Shown here: positions 8,827-17,309 of the stretch, in pieces
Position numbering within the stretch: position 1 is the stretch's first letter
How the letters are laid out: the number at the start of each line of letters is the position of its first letter
NCBI RefSeq assembly: GCF_035317345.1
Contig: NZ_JAYKTU010000008.1
Length of the DNA: 64,000 nt
DNA from: Cellvibrio fontiphilus
Lineage (GTDB): Bacteria > Pseudomonadota > Gammaproteobacteria > Pseudomonadales > Cellvibrionaceae
Reading direction: 5' to 3' (one strand)
Notes under the pieces: model-generated
What the model was told of the DNA's origin: nothing
Seen by the model: only the letters and a program-made list of their open reading frames with translations
Database searches by the model: none
Translations under genes and position numbers: made by a program

Positions 8827-9747
8827 ATGTACCGTCAACATTTTGGGTTACGTGAGCATCCGTTTTCGCTCACGCCAGATACCCAATTTTATTTTAATAA
8901 CCAGAGCCATCGCGAGGTGTTGAGCACTCTTTTGCTTGCGCTGCGCCATAGCGAGGGGTTTATTAAAATTGTGGGTGAGGTTGGCACCGGTAAAACATTG
9001 CTCAGCAGAAAATTATTGGCCAGTTTGGGCGATACCTTTATCACTGCGTATATTCCCAATCCTTACCTCACGCCCGATGAATTAAAGTGGTTTCTCGCGG
9101 AAGAAATTGGCATTGCCTATTCACCGGATGTCCCTTCTTATCAATTGCTCAAGGATATCAATTTACGTTTGGTGGAATTGGCGCAACAAAAACGGCAGGT
9201 GGTATTGGTGGTGGATGAAGCGCAGGCCATGCCACGCGAAACCATCGAAGCGTTACGTTTGTTAACCAATCTGGAAACGGAAAAAAGTAAGCTGTTGCAA
9301 GTGGTGCTGTTTGGTCAACCCGAATTAGATGAGCTATTGGATCGTCCGGATCTGCGCCAACTCAAACAGCGCATTGTATTTTCAGAATATTTGCAAACTA
9401 TTTCGCCACAAAGCCTGCCGGATTATTTGGCCTATCGGCTCGCTTCTGCGGGGTATAAAGGCGCCGGTTTGTTTTCCGCTAGCGCGATTAAATTACTTTA
9501 TAAAGCCTCGGGTGGTGTACCGCGTTTGATTAATGTGATTGCGCATAAAGCTATGCTAGCTGCATACGGCCAAGGGGCGGCGCGAGTGACCCGCCAACAT
9601 ATGGTGCGCGCGATTATGGATACCGCCGAGAGCCGCCGTTTTGGCCGCTGGTTGGCGCGGCGCGACTATTGGTTATGGCCCGCATTAGCGGCGAGTGCAG
9701 CGGCAGTGATCGCGCTGGCTCCCAGTGCTGTGGGTGGTTTTTTATGA
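8827..9747 (+). CDS. mshM: MSHA biogenesis ATPase MshM (ExeA-like)
   Basis: AAA+ ATPase of the ExeA/GspA type, 306 aa. The N-terminal FGLREHPFSLTPDTQFYF block is characteristic. Walker A is GEVGTGKTLL (about residues 50-59) and Walker B is VVLVVDEAQ, followed by a sensor-like LLQVVLFGQPEL. A C-terminal hydrophobic segment (about 280-300, LWPALAASAAAVIALA) probably anchors it in the inner membrane. ExeA-like proteins help insert secretins through peptidoglycan, so MshM likely assists MshL. The last codons overlap the mshN start as ATGA (9744-9747). Confidence 0.9.
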   Translation: MYRQHFGLREHPFSLTPDTQFYFNNQSHREVLSTLLLALRHSEGFIKIVGEVGTGKTLLSRKLLASLGDTFITAYIPNPYLTPDELKWFLAEEIGIAYSPDVPSYQLLKDINLRLVELAQQKRQVVLVVDEAQAMPRETIEALRLLTNLETEKSKLLQVVLFGQPELDELLDRPDLRQLKQRIVFSEYLQTISPQSLPDYLAYRLASAGYKGAGLFSASAIKLLYKASGGVPRLINVIAHKAMLAAYGQGAARVTRQHMVRAIMDTAESRRFGRWLARRDYWLWPALAASAAAVIALAPSAVGGFL

Positions 9748-10925
9748 GTTTGCTAAACGACATGCTGCGCGATCTCTCACAGGATATATCGCGTCGCTCG
9801 CCCACTGTTTCAGCGGGCGATACCAATGCAGATGCAATTGAAAACCAGCAGGATTTGTTTTCCCAATCCAGTGTTGCCAAAGCAGCGCCGCGCAATATCT
9901 TGCCGAGTGTGATTGTTTTTGTACTGGTGTTGTTGGCGATTCTCGGTTGGCGCTATGGTTACCAACATCAGCAGAGTCCCAAGCAACAAACAATACCGCT
10001 AGCGACTGCTATTCCAAACCCGGAGGCGTCCGAACCAAAAAAGTTGCCGGAAAATAATGCCGCTGAAGTGATTGAAGCTGAACAACTGACCGAACGTTTG
10101 GCCTCTCTGGAATCGGCAATTACCAATCTGACGGCGGTTGTGGCCAACAGCCAATCGCAGCCTTCACCAACAGATGAACCTGCTGAAAATTCTGTTGCTA
10201 TTGACGATGAACATTCATCAACAGCTATGCCCGAGCAGTCGGTCAGTATTCGCGAGCCTTTTGTTACAGACCAGCAAGCAGTCGCAGAATTTGAAACGCA
10301 AATGTCTGAACAGGCTGCTACTGAAACAGCTGATCCCGCATTGTTTATCGCCCCTAATCGCGCCTGGCAGGATGAGCAAACCGCGACCCAAGCGCGTGCA
10401 GAATTTAATGCTGGTCAGTTGGAGCAAGGCATAGCGCGGTTGCAAGATTTTATTGCTAACAATCCCGGTGCAGCGCGCTCTACTGCGCTATTGCTGGATA
10501 TTTATTGCGAGCAGGAAAATAACCAGGCGGCAGCGCAATTGTTAGCGCGTGCAGATTATTTGGCTCCGGAAATAAACACCTATTATTTGGCAAAAATTGC
10601 GTTGCTCAACAATAAACCTGAAGAGGCTCTGGCACTCCTTGAAGGTTCGCTGGAGCAGGCGGAGCAGCATGAAAACTATCGCGCGCTGCTTGCCGGTTTG
10701 TATCAGCGCAGCGGTATGAATGAGCAGGCGGCCAGCCATTACCGCCGGTTGTTAACTACCTTCGGTGAAAAGCCGGCCTATTGGCTAGGCTTCGCCTTGG
10801 CGCAGGATGCACTTAATCAAACCCAGCTGGCGCTACAAGCTTATCAACGTGTCAACCAATATTCCGATTTACAGCCGCCAGTGCGCGAGTATGTCGAACA
10901 ACGCTTGGTCGCCTTGAGTCAATGA
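9744..10925 (+). CDS. mshN: MSHA biogenesis protein MshN (TPR protein)
   Basis: Starts at ATG 9744 overlapping the mshM stop; a longer in-frame start at 9669 lies inside mshM and is unlikely. The 393-aa product opens with MSLLNDMLRDLSQD, the conserved MshN N-terminus. It has a single transmembrane helix at about residues 50-72 (LPSVIVFVLVLLAILGW), a long acidic, Ala/Glu/Gln-rich spacer, and C-terminal tetratricopeptide repeats from about residue 215 (GQLEQGIARLQDFIANNPG onward). It probably scaffolds the periplasmic part of the machine. Confidence 0.88.
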   Translation: MSLLNDMLRDLSQDISRRSPTVSAGDTNADAIENQQDLFSQSSVAKAAPRNILPSVIVFVLVLLAILGWRYGYQHQQSPKQQTIPLATAIPNPEASEPKKLPENNAAEVIEAEQLTERLASLESAITNLTAVVANSQSQPSPTDEPAENSVAIDDEHSSTAMPEQSVSIREPFVTDQQAVAEFETQMSEQAATETADPALFIAPNRAWQDEQTATQARAEFNAGQLEQGIARLQDFIANNPGAARSTALLLDIYCEQENNQAAAQLLARADYLAPEINTYYLAKIALLNNKPEEALALLEGSLEQAEQHENYRALLAGLYQRSGMNEQAASHYRRLLTTFGEKPAYWLGFALAQDALNQTQLALQAYQRVNQYSDLQPPVREYVEQRLVALSQ

Positions 10926-10952
10926 CAAGGCAATAACAGGTATCAATCCACT

Positions 10953-12671
10953 ATGATGAATCTCGCTTCGCAAAAACGTATTCGTATCGGCGACTTGCTT
11001 GTCGAAAAGAATATGATTTCCGAAACCCAATTGCAGCATGCACTGCAAGAGCAAAAGCTAACCGGCCGTAAATTGGGCGCAACCCTGGTTGAGCTGGGTT
11101 ATGTCGATGAAAACGCTTTGCTCAACTTGTTATCGGCGCAGCTGGATATTCCCTTTGTGGAATTAAAACAATTTCGCTTTGACCGCACCCTGGTGCAGCG
11201 TTTGCCGGAAACCAGTGCACGCCGTTATCGGGTTATGTTACTGCGCGAAGATTTTGATGGCCTGCTACTGGGCATGGCAGACCCCACCGATATTTTTTGT
11301 TTGGACGAGTTACAGCGTCTGCTGCAAAAAAATATTAAACCGGCGGTAGTCCGTGAATCCGAACTGCTGGATATTTTGGATATCGCCTACACCCGTGCCA
11401 ATGAAATTGCCACCCTTGCCGGTGAATTGGATGAGGAGCTGCAGGAATCGGCAGTTGACCTTGCTGAATTTGCGGTAGGTGCCGCCGACAGTGAAGCGCC
11501 GGTAGTAAAATTGCTGCAAAAAATATTTGAGGAGGCGATCAACACCAAAGCTTCAGATATACACATAGAGCCGGATGAAAAAGTGTTGCGTATCCGCACC
11601 CGCATCGATGGTGTGCTGCTCGAACAAGTGATGAATGAAAAGCGAATTTCTTCAGCCTTGGTGGTGCGCTTGAAATTAATGTCGGGCATGGATATTTCGG
11701 AAAAACGTTTGCCACAAGACGGCCGTTTTAACCTCAAAGTAAAGCACCACAATATTGATGTGCGTATTTCTACTATGCCTGTGCAATTTGGCGAGTCTGT
11801 GGTCATGCGTCTGCTGGATCAAACCGATGGTGTGCGGCCATTGGATGCCGTGGGAATGCCCAAGCATTTAATGGAGCGATTCCGCCGCGCCATTACCCGT
11901 CCTCATGGATTGGTGTTAGTGACTGGGCCAACCGGTAGCGGTAAAACCACCACACTTTACGGCGCTTTATCTGAATTAAATAAACCCGAGAAAAAAATTA
12001 TCACCGTGGAAGATCCGGTGGAATATCGCCTGCCGCGCATTAGTCAGGTGCAGTTACACGAAAAAATCGGTTTAACCTTTGCAAGTGTACTGCGCGCAAC
12101 TTTGCGCCAAGACCCGGATATTTTATTGGTAGGTGAGATCCGCGATGCGGAATCGGCCGAAATCGCCATGCGCGCCTCCATGACCGGTCACATGGTGTTA
12201 TCAACCCTGCACACCAACGATGCCATGACCTCGGCAATGCGTTTAATGGATATGGGTGTGGATGGTTATTTGGTGGCGACCGCGCTGAAAGCGATTGTGG
12301 CCCAGCGTTTGGTGCGGCGTATTTGTACCAGCTGTATTCAACCGCACACCCCCGATGCTAACGAGTTGCAATTGCTTGCTGTTATTGGCAAGGGCCGTGA
12401 TTATTCTGCGGCTACCTTTAAAAAAGGCACGGGTTGCCCCCATTGCCACAACACCGGTTATCGCGGCCGTATTGGTATTTTTGAAATGCTGGAATTAAAC
12501 CAAACCATGGCCGAAGCCCTGCGCGTTAACGATTTAAATGCGTTTATGCAAGCTGCACACAACCTTCCTGATTTTGTCAGCTTAAGCGAGGCCGCATTGG
12601 GCTATGCTCTTGAGGGTTTAACTACGCTGGATGAAGTGATGTCCATTTCGGCACAGGTGAATGAAATCTAA
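10953..12671 (+). CDS. mshE: MSHA pilus extension ATPase MshE with c-di-GMP-binding N-domain
   Basis: GspE/PilB-family hexameric ATPase, 572 aa, that powers pilus extension. Residues 11-34 and 40-63 form the two 24-residue motifs, five residues apart, of the MshEN c-di-GMP-binding domain (RxGDLLV...LQHALQEQ, then KLGATLV...LLNLLSAQ). Walker A is GPTGSGKTTT, the Asp box and Walker B include LLVGEIRDAESAEIA, the His box includes TGHMVLSTLHTNDA, and a zinc tetracysteine cluster is present (CTSC...CPHC). In the first MshEN motif the usual second glycine is Asn (N20), and the second motif starts with Lys instead of Arg. Binding is expected from the family but not shown. Confidence 0.95.
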   Translation: MMNLASQKRIRIGDLLVEKNMISETQLQHALQEQKLTGRKLGATLVELGYVDENALLNLLSAQLDIPFVELKQFRFDRTLVQRLPETSARRYRVMLLREDFDGLLLGMADPTDIFCLDELQRLLQKNIKPAVVRESELLDILDIAYTRANEIATLAGELDEELQESAVDLAEFAVGAADSEAPVVKLLQKIFEEAINTKASDIHIEPDEKVLRIRTRIDGVLLEQVMNEKRISSALVVRLKLMSGMDISEKRLPQDGRFNLKVKHHNIDVRISTMPVQFGESVVMRLLDQTDGVRPLDAVGMPKHLMERFRRAITRPHGLVLVTGPTGSGKTTTLYGALSELNKPEKKIITVEDPVEYRLPRISQVQLHEKIGLTFASVLRATLRQDPDILLVGEIRDAESAEIAMRASMTGHMVLSTLHTNDAMTSAMRLMDMGVDGYLVATALKAIVAQRLVRRICTSCIQPHTPDANELQLLAVIGKGRDYSAATFKKGTGCPHCHNTGYRGRIGIFEMLELNQTMAEALRVNDLNAFMQAAHNLPDFVSLSEAALGYALEGLTTLDEVMSISAQVNEI

Positions 12672-12687
12672 GTGATGGAATTTAACC

Positions 12688-12759
12688 ATGAACAATTTCA
12701 CTACAAACAATCTCACTACAAACAATCTTGCCACCAACAAGTGCACGAGTAACTGCTGA
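12688..12759 (+). CDS. Mini-ORF with pentapeptide repeats, coupled to mshG
   Basis: A 23-codon frame between mshE and mshG starts at ATG 12688, with GGA 8 nt upstream. Its TGA overlaps the mshG ATG as TGATG. It encodes three consecutive Asn-Asn-x-x-Thr pentapeptides (NNFTT, NNLTT, NNLAT), produced by a 15-bp unit resembling AACAATCTCACTACA repeated three times. The mshG start has only a weak Shine-Dalgarno sequence, so translation of this frame could deliver ribosomes to mshG. I know of no family. It could equally be untranslated repeat DNA; the exact overlap is the main argument for translation. Confidence 0.4.
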   Translation: MNNFTTNNLTTNNLATNKCTSNC

Positions 12760-13979
12760 TGGCTGTTTACGATTTTAAAGGGCGCAATACAGAAGGGCGG
12801 CTAATTACCGGTCAGTTGGATGCCTCTTCCAAAGATGCGGCGGTAAATCAATTACTCGGCCGCGGCATAACACCAGTGGATATCAGTGAGTTTGTCGAGC
12901 GCTTAAGTTTTTCTGAACGTTTTGCGCGCGCCACGAATCGTGGCCGTGTGGATAAAGTCGAACTGATTATGTTCTGCCGGCAAATGCATACTATCAGCCG
13001 TGCCGGTATTCCGCTGGTAAAAGGCTTGCGCGGTTTATCGGCCTCGCTGCGCAACTATGCTTTTCAGCAGGCGCTTAATGATGTGGTAGAGCGGCTTGAA
13101 GCCGGTGTTGAATTGTCATCGGCCATGCGTGCGCACCCCAAGATTTTTGATAATTTATTTGTCAGTCTGGTGAGTGTTGGGGAGAACTCAGGGCGCCTTG
13201 ACTTGGTATTTAAACAGCTCAGCGAATACATGGAGCGCGATCTGGCCACGGTAAAAAGTATTAAAACAGCGCTGCGCTATCCGTCATTTGTGTTGATTGC
13301 TATTTCCATTGCCATAGTGGTTATTAACGTAAAAGTAATTCCTGCGTTTGCCAACCTGTTCTCCTCCTTTGGTGCTGAGCTTCCACTGCCAACCCGAATA
13401 CTGATTGGTATATCTGATTTTTTTGTAAATTATTGGTTGTATCTGGCAGTGGTTATTGGCGCGTTGGTGGCTTGGGTTTATCACTATATTAAAACCCCCG
13501 AAGGCAGCCGCGTGTGGGGCCGCAAGAAATTACGTTTAATCATCATCGGCGATATTATCGAACGCGCATCGCTTGCGCGTTATGCCCGCTCTTTTGGCTT
13601 GATGTTAAACGCCGGTTTGCCACTCTCCAATGCACTTGAATTGAGTGCGCGGGCGGTAGATAACCCTTATTTGGGCGATAAAATTCGCGGTATTCGCGCG
13701 GGTGTAGAGCGCGGCGAGGGTTTATTTCAAACCCATCTTGTGAGCGGTATGTTTACACCATTGGTATTGCAAATGATTTCAGTTGGCGAGGAGAGCGGGC
13801 AGGTGGATGCGCTGCTTGCGGAAGTTGCCGCCTTTTACGAAAGTGAAGTGGAATACGATGTAAAACAATTGAGCGACCGAATTGAACCTATCATGATTGT
13901 GATTATGGCCGGGTTTGTAACTGTGCTGGCGTTGGGTATTTTCCTGCCCTTGTGGGATATGTATAACATCCAAAAATGA
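12759..13979 (+). CDS. mshG: MSHA platform protein MshG (GspF/PilC-like)
   Basis: Inner-membrane platform protein of 406 aa. Two repeated GspF domains begin around residues 70 (LIMFCRQMHTISRAGIPLVKGL) and 273 (LARYARSFGLMLNAGLPLSNAL). Transmembrane helices lie near 170-190, 220-240 and 380-400. It should couple the ATPase MshE to pilin extraction. The N-terminal MAVYDFKGRNTEG block is typical. The start overlaps the stop of the upstream mini-ORF. Confidence 0.93.
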   Translation: MAVYDFKGRNTEGRLITGQLDASSKDAAVNQLLGRGITPVDISEFVERLSFSERFARATNRGRVDKVELIMFCRQMHTISRAGIPLVKGLRGLSASLRNYAFQQALNDVVERLEAGVELSSAMRAHPKIFDNLFVSLVSVGENSGRLDLVFKQLSEYMERDLATVKSIKTALRYPSFVLIAISIAIVVINVKVIPAFANLFSSFGAELPLPTRILIGISDFFVNYWLYLAVVIGALVAWVYHYIKTPEGSRVWGRKKLRLIIIGDIIERASLARYARSFGLMLNAGLPLSNALELSARAVDNPYLGDKIRGIRAGVERGEGLFQTHLVSGMFTPLVLQMISVGEESGQVDALLAEVAAFYESEVEYDVKQLSDRIEPIMIVIMAGFVTVLALGIFLPLWDMYNIQK

Positions 13980-13994
13980 GGCCAGCAGCGAACC

Positions 13995-14492
13995 ATGAAT
14001 AGCTATCACAGCGGACGTTTTGAATGGTTTGTGGTCGCAACAGTAATAGCGATTATTTCAGCACTTGCATTGGGGCGTTATCTTGCTATGGCGGACGATG
14101 CACAAAACCTGCGGTTGGAAATTTTATCGCACCGCTTGGTGACTGCTGCTGCCAACGCGCGCGCCGAATTTTTGGTGAAGGGTTTATCCCAAAGCCAGAG
14201 TCGCAGCTTGCCGATTGCGGGCCAGCCGGTTTATTTTTCATCCCAAGGCTGGCCAGTGGCAGTGACAGCGCCGGTGCGGGAGGGTTTCCGTCTGCAGGAA
14301 GCAGATTGTGCGGCACTGTGGAATTTATTGTTGCAGAACCCGCCGCCGCTTGACCTTGAATCCCAGCCTGAACATAAAGCTGAATATGCCTTGTCGGTGG
14401 GTGATTCAGTCTGCCGTTTCCAGTTACACGGGGTCCCTGTATTTTTTGATTATTATCCACTTGAGGGGCGAGTGATATTTAACCGGGGTTAA
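13995..14492 (+). CDS. mshF: MSHA biogenesis protein MshF
   Basis: Protein of 165 aa with one N-terminal transmembrane helix (about residues 11-29, WFVVATVIAIISALALG) followed by a periplasmic region. Its position between mshG and the pilin genes, its size and its single-helix layout match MshF of Vibrio/Shewanella MSHA loci. The N-terminal helix is pilin-like but lacks the Gly/Phe prepilin cleavage motif and Glu5. Its exact role in pilus assembly is not known to me. The assignment leans on gene order. Confidence 0.7.
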   Translation: MNSYHSGRFEWFVVATVIAIISALALGRYLAMADDAQNLRLEILSHRLVTAAANARAEFLVKGLSQSQSRSLPIAGQPVYFSSQGWPVAVTAPVREGFRLQEADCAALWNLLLQNPPPLDLESQPEHKAEYALSVGDSVCRFQLHGVPVFFDYYPLEGRVIFNRG

Positions 14493-14546
14493 GCGAGTGG
14501 AAACTTATAAAAGTTAATCCTCTAATAACTGGAATTTCCGAATGCA

Positions 14547-14576
14547 TTGACTATAGTAATGTCACTGAATTATGAA
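14547..14576 (+). promoter_or_regulatory. Candidate sigma-70 promoter for the MSHA pilin gene
   Basis: TTGACT (14547-14552) and TATGAA (14571-14576) are 18 nt apart, about 95 nt upstream of the mshA start. They sit in the only sizeable gap (177 nt) of the mshI-mshQ locus. A dedicated promoter would let the major pilin be made in excess over the machinery. This is sequence resemblance only. Confidence 0.4.
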
Positions 14577-14669
14577 ATGTGTACGTGGACTCTTAGGGTT
14601 CACGGCAGCAGGGATGTAGTCAATCAACCAATTTTTTAACTAATCTTTTTACTGTCGTGGGAGTCTTTT

Positions 14670-15068
14670 ATGAAACAACAATCCGGTTTTACCTTAATTG
14701 AATTAATTGCGGTTATCGTCATTTTGGGGATTTTGGCGGCGACGGCATTACCGCGTTTTGTGAATTTAACTCAAGCTGCACGTGAATCTGCGGTACAAGG
14801 TGTAGCTGGCGCGCTCGGCAGTGCCGCTGCGCTCAATCATGCAAACAATATAGCGGATGATGCAGGGTTAAATATTACGACTGCGCTTGTTGCAGTTGCC
14901 AGCTGCCCTGACGTAGAGAACGCGCTGGATGGCGGCTTGCCCGAAGGTTATACCATCCGTGCTGGTGCTGGTGGCTTGGCAGAAGGTGCTTCGGAAGTAT
15001 GTGTGGTTGAATCCGATGATGACACAACAGTTATAGCGAACTTTACTGCTTACGGCGTAGCGATCTAA
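14670..15068 (+). CDS. mshA: MSHA major pilin MshA
   Basis: Type IV prepilin of 132 aa. The leader MKQQSG is cut before Phe+1, giving FTLIELIAVIVILGILAATALPRF with Glu at +5. Two cysteines (in ASCPDVENA and SEVCVVE) can form the C-terminal disulfide loop. Immediately after the N-terminal helix, the region FVNLTQAARESAVQGVAGALGSAAALNHA is typical of MshA/MshB pilins. A strong GGGAG (14659-14663) lies 6 nt before the ATG. Only one pilin of this class is present, so mshA and mshB cannot be told apart; the call as major pilin follows from the preceding promoter-bearing gap. Confidence 0.88.
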   Translation: MKQQSGFTLIELIAVIVILGILAATALPRFVNLTQAARESAVQGVAGALGSAAALNHANNIADDAGLNITTALVAVASCPDVENALDGGLPEGYTIRAGAGGLAEGASEVCVVESDDDTTVIANFTAYGVAI

Positions 15069-15095
15069 CCAACCCAGTAAGTGTAATGAGCTGGT

Positions 15096-15551
15096 ATGAA
15101 CACGAAAGAGCGGGGGTTTTCACTAATTGAATTAGTTACCGTTATGTTATTGATCGGTATTCTATCAGTTGTGCTTTTTTCCCGCTTGGGGCCAGTAAAT
15201 ACGGCCGCTGTACAATCAGGCCGCGATGACATCATCGCGGCCTTATTTTTTGCGCAACAAACGGCAATGATGCGCAGTAGCGGTGGCAATATCCGGGTTG
15301 AGTTCACCAGCAATACGGTGAGTGTGATGGAAAATGGAAGCCCGGTTATAGCTGATCGTTATCCGCTCACTTTGCCTGAAGGTGTTTCGGTGTCAGCTGT
15401 CACTGATAATCCAAGTGATGATGACAAATTTATTTTCGATAAATTAGGCCGCACCCAATCGGGCACTATTACACTCACCGGCTCAGGTAATACCGCAGGA
15501 ACTTCGGCGGCTATTCGTGTGGAGGCAAGTGGTTATGCCTACGCCAACTAA
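15096..15551 (+). CDS. mshC: MSHA minor pilin MshC
   Basis: Minor prepilin of 151 aa with leader MNTKERG followed by FSLIELVTVMLLIGILSVVL (Phe+1, Glu+5). The rest resembles GspH/FimT-type minor pilins (ALFFAQQTAMMRSSGGNIRVEF, then FDKLGRTQSGTITLTG). Minor pilins of this class build the pilus tip complex. The 3' end overlaps mshD by 17 nt. Confidence 0.85.
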   Translation: MNTKERGFSLIELVTVMLLIGILSVVLFSRLGPVNTAAVQSGRDDIIAALFFAQQTAMMRSSGGNIRVEFTSNTVSVMENGSPVIADRYPLTLPEGVSVSAVTDNPSDDDKFIFDKLGRTQSGTITLTGSGNTAGTSAAIRVEASGYAYAN

Positions 15552-15990
15552 ATTATTTCAGCGCGGTGTATCGCTAATTGAATTAATTGTTTTTATTGTG
15601 GTGGTAAGTATTGCACTGCTGGCATTGGTTGGGGTTTATCGCAATGCCACTATCAATAATGCTGACCCGCTGATTCGTACTCGCGCACTGGAAGCCGCCC
15701 AATCCTTGCTCGATGAAATTATCGCACTTAAATACGACGAATCCACACCCACAGGCGGTATACCCGCTTGCTCAACGGCTGGCGCTGCAAACTGTACCAA
15801 TGCCCCCGAAAATAATATGAACGATGTGGACGATTACCACAATTTCAGTGATTTACCTTACCCCGCTTTTCCCGGCTATGAGCGCAGTGTTCAGGTTACT
15901 ACCGCAAATAACATCAAGCGGATTACAGTGAGGGTAACTACACCTACCAATGAAACTTTTTTGCTAACGGCAGAGCGAGCGAACTTTTAA
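15535..15990 (+). CDS. mshD: MSHA minor pilin MshD
   Basis: Starts at ATG 15535, preceded by GGAGG (15521-15525) 9 nt upstream; the longer in-frame start at 15517 has no such support. The 151-aa prepilin has leader MPTPTKLFQRG and a mature N-terminus VSLIELIVFIVVVSIALLAL with Glu+5 but Val instead of Phe at +1. The segment RTRALEAAQSLLDEIIALKYDE is typical of GspI/PilV/MshD minor pilins. The stop overlaps the mshO ATG. Confidence 0.85.
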   Translation: MPTPTKLFQRGVSLIELIVFIVVVSIALLALVGVYRNATINNADPLIRTRALEAAQSLLDEIIALKYDESTPTGGIPACSTAGAANCTNAPENNMNDVDDYHNFSDLPYPAFPGYERSVQVTTANNIKRITVRVTTPTNETFLLTAERANF

Positions 15991-16814
15991 TGTACGCTTT
16001 GCTATCTACTGTTAAACACGAACAAGCGACTAGCCGGACAGGAGCAGTGCGTTATCGTTCGCAGCGCGCATTTACTCTGGTTGAACTGGTGGCTGTAATG
16101 GTTATTTTGTCGATCATTGCGGCTATAGGTGTAGGTTTTGTAGTGCGCGCTACGGAGTCCTATCAATCTACCCAAACCCGTGCACTTTTGGTAAACACGG
16201 CACGGCAAGCGGTTGAGCGTATGACCCGCCAGTTGCGCGGTGCTTTGCCTTATTCGGTGCGTATTACCAATAATGACCAGTGCCTGCAATTTATGCCGAT
16301 TGCCGCTGGCGGTAATTATTTTAATCCAGTGCCGGATCAACAAAATCTCGCACCGCCTACTGCAAGCATTCCGGCCTCTCCGGTCTCTATCGATTTTGGT
16401 TCTGCTCGTTTCGTTGCCATAGGTGCTATGAATGCCGCTGAAATTTATGGCCCATCACCCACATCGCTTAGCGGTTACTCCGGCTACACCGCCGGCGCTC
16501 TGCAATTATCCGCCAGCCAGCGCTGGCAACGTAATTCTGTTAATCGGCGCTATTATCTGCTGGATAATGCCCAGGCGTTCTGCTTGGCGGGTAATGAATT
16601 GCGTTTTTATAGCGGCATAGAGCCACAGCATCAAAGTGTTGATCTGACAGCAAACTTCGACATTATTGCCCGTGGTGTTACGGCGAATGGAGCGTTTGAA
16701 TTGGCAAATGGCTCTGAAAATCGCAATACGCTGATTAATGTTTCGCTGGATTTTACTAGCGGTAATGAAACCATTAATTACACCCACCGAGTATTTATCC
16801 GCAATGTTCCCTAG
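15990..16814 (+). CDS. mshO: MSHA minor pilin MshO
   Basis: GspJ/PilW-like prepilin of 274 aa. The hydrophobic N-helix FTLVELVAVMVILSIIAAIGVGF (Glu+5) begins after an unusually long leader of about 28 residues, and the residue before Phe+1 is Ala rather than the usual Gly. Downstream, ARQAVERMTRQLRGALPYSVRI is typical of the family. Two cysteines (DQCLQF and QAFCLAG) may pair. It overlaps mshD by one base and mshP by 11 nt. Whether the Ala at -1 is tolerated by the prepilin peptidase is open; Ala at -1 is known in some prepilins. Confidence 0.85.
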   Translation: MYALLSTVKHEQATSRTGAVRYRSQRAFTLVELVAVMVILSIIAAIGVGFVVRATESYQSTQTRALLVNTARQAVERMTRQLRGALPYSVRITNNDQCLQFMPIAAGGNYFNPVPDQQNLAPPTASIPASPVSIDFGSARFVAIGAMNAAEIYGPSPTSLSGYSGYTAGALQLSASQRWQRNSVNRRYYLLDNAQAFCLAGNELRFYSGIEPQHQSVDLTANFDIIARGVTANGAFELANGSENRNTLINVSLDFTSGNETINYTHRVFIRNVP

Positions 16815-17304
16815 CAGACAAGGCGCATTCACTATCAATGCCCAGCGCGGTTTTCTGTTGCCGCTCGCGCTCTTTATTATTGTGGTCATGGGCGTTTTGG
16901 CGCTCACAATTTCCCGCACATCAATCCAATCGCAAACAGCAGTAGTGCAAGAATTTATGAGTTTGCAAAGTTTTTATGCAGCAGAGAGCGGTGCCCAGCG
17001 GGGCATGAAAGCAATATTTTTTGATGTGGCTGGTCGCCAAGCGGCTGACAACGCTTGCGCCACTATGAATCTAAACCCCGATTACAGCGGTGTGGATGGC
17101 TTAAATGCCTGTAGTGTTACTGTCACTTGTAACTGTCGTTATCAAAATGGAAATACTTGTGCGCCCGGCACAGCCACAAACTATGCCGCTGATGCTAGCG
17201 CAGATGTATTAAAAAGTTTCTATACAATTACTAGTGTTGGTCGATGCGGTGAAGACGAGTACCGCGCTGAGCGCCGTATTCAGGCCGGTGCATTTTTGGA
17301 GTAG
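16804..17304 (+). CDS. mshP: MSHA biogenesis protein MshP (PilX-like)
   Basis: Starts at ATG 16804 within the end of mshO; the longer frame from 16738 lies inside mshO and is not credible. The 166-aa product has an N-terminal helix after INAQRG (FLLPLALFIIVVMGVLALTI) that lacks Glu+5 and has Pro there, like PilX/GspK proteins. It continues with the family-typical FMSLQSFYAAESGAQRGM. Six cysteines, including CNCRYQNGNTC, sit in the C-terminal half. It probably belongs to the minor-pilin tip complex. Confidence 0.82.
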   Translation: MFPSRQGAFTINAQRGFLLPLALFIIVVMGVLALTISRTSIQSQTAVVQEFMSLQSFYAAESGAQRGMKAIFFDVAGRQAADNACATMNLNPDYSGVDGLNACSVTVTCNCRYQNGNTCAPGTATNYAADASADVLKSFYTITSVGRCGEDEYRAERRIQAGAFLE

Positions 17305-17309
17305 GAGCA

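Noticed and set aside
9669..9743. Upstream start for mshN
   Set aside because: It lies inside mshM and lacks a ribosome site; the ATGA overlap at 9744 and the conserved MSLLNDMLRDLSQD N-terminus mark the true start.
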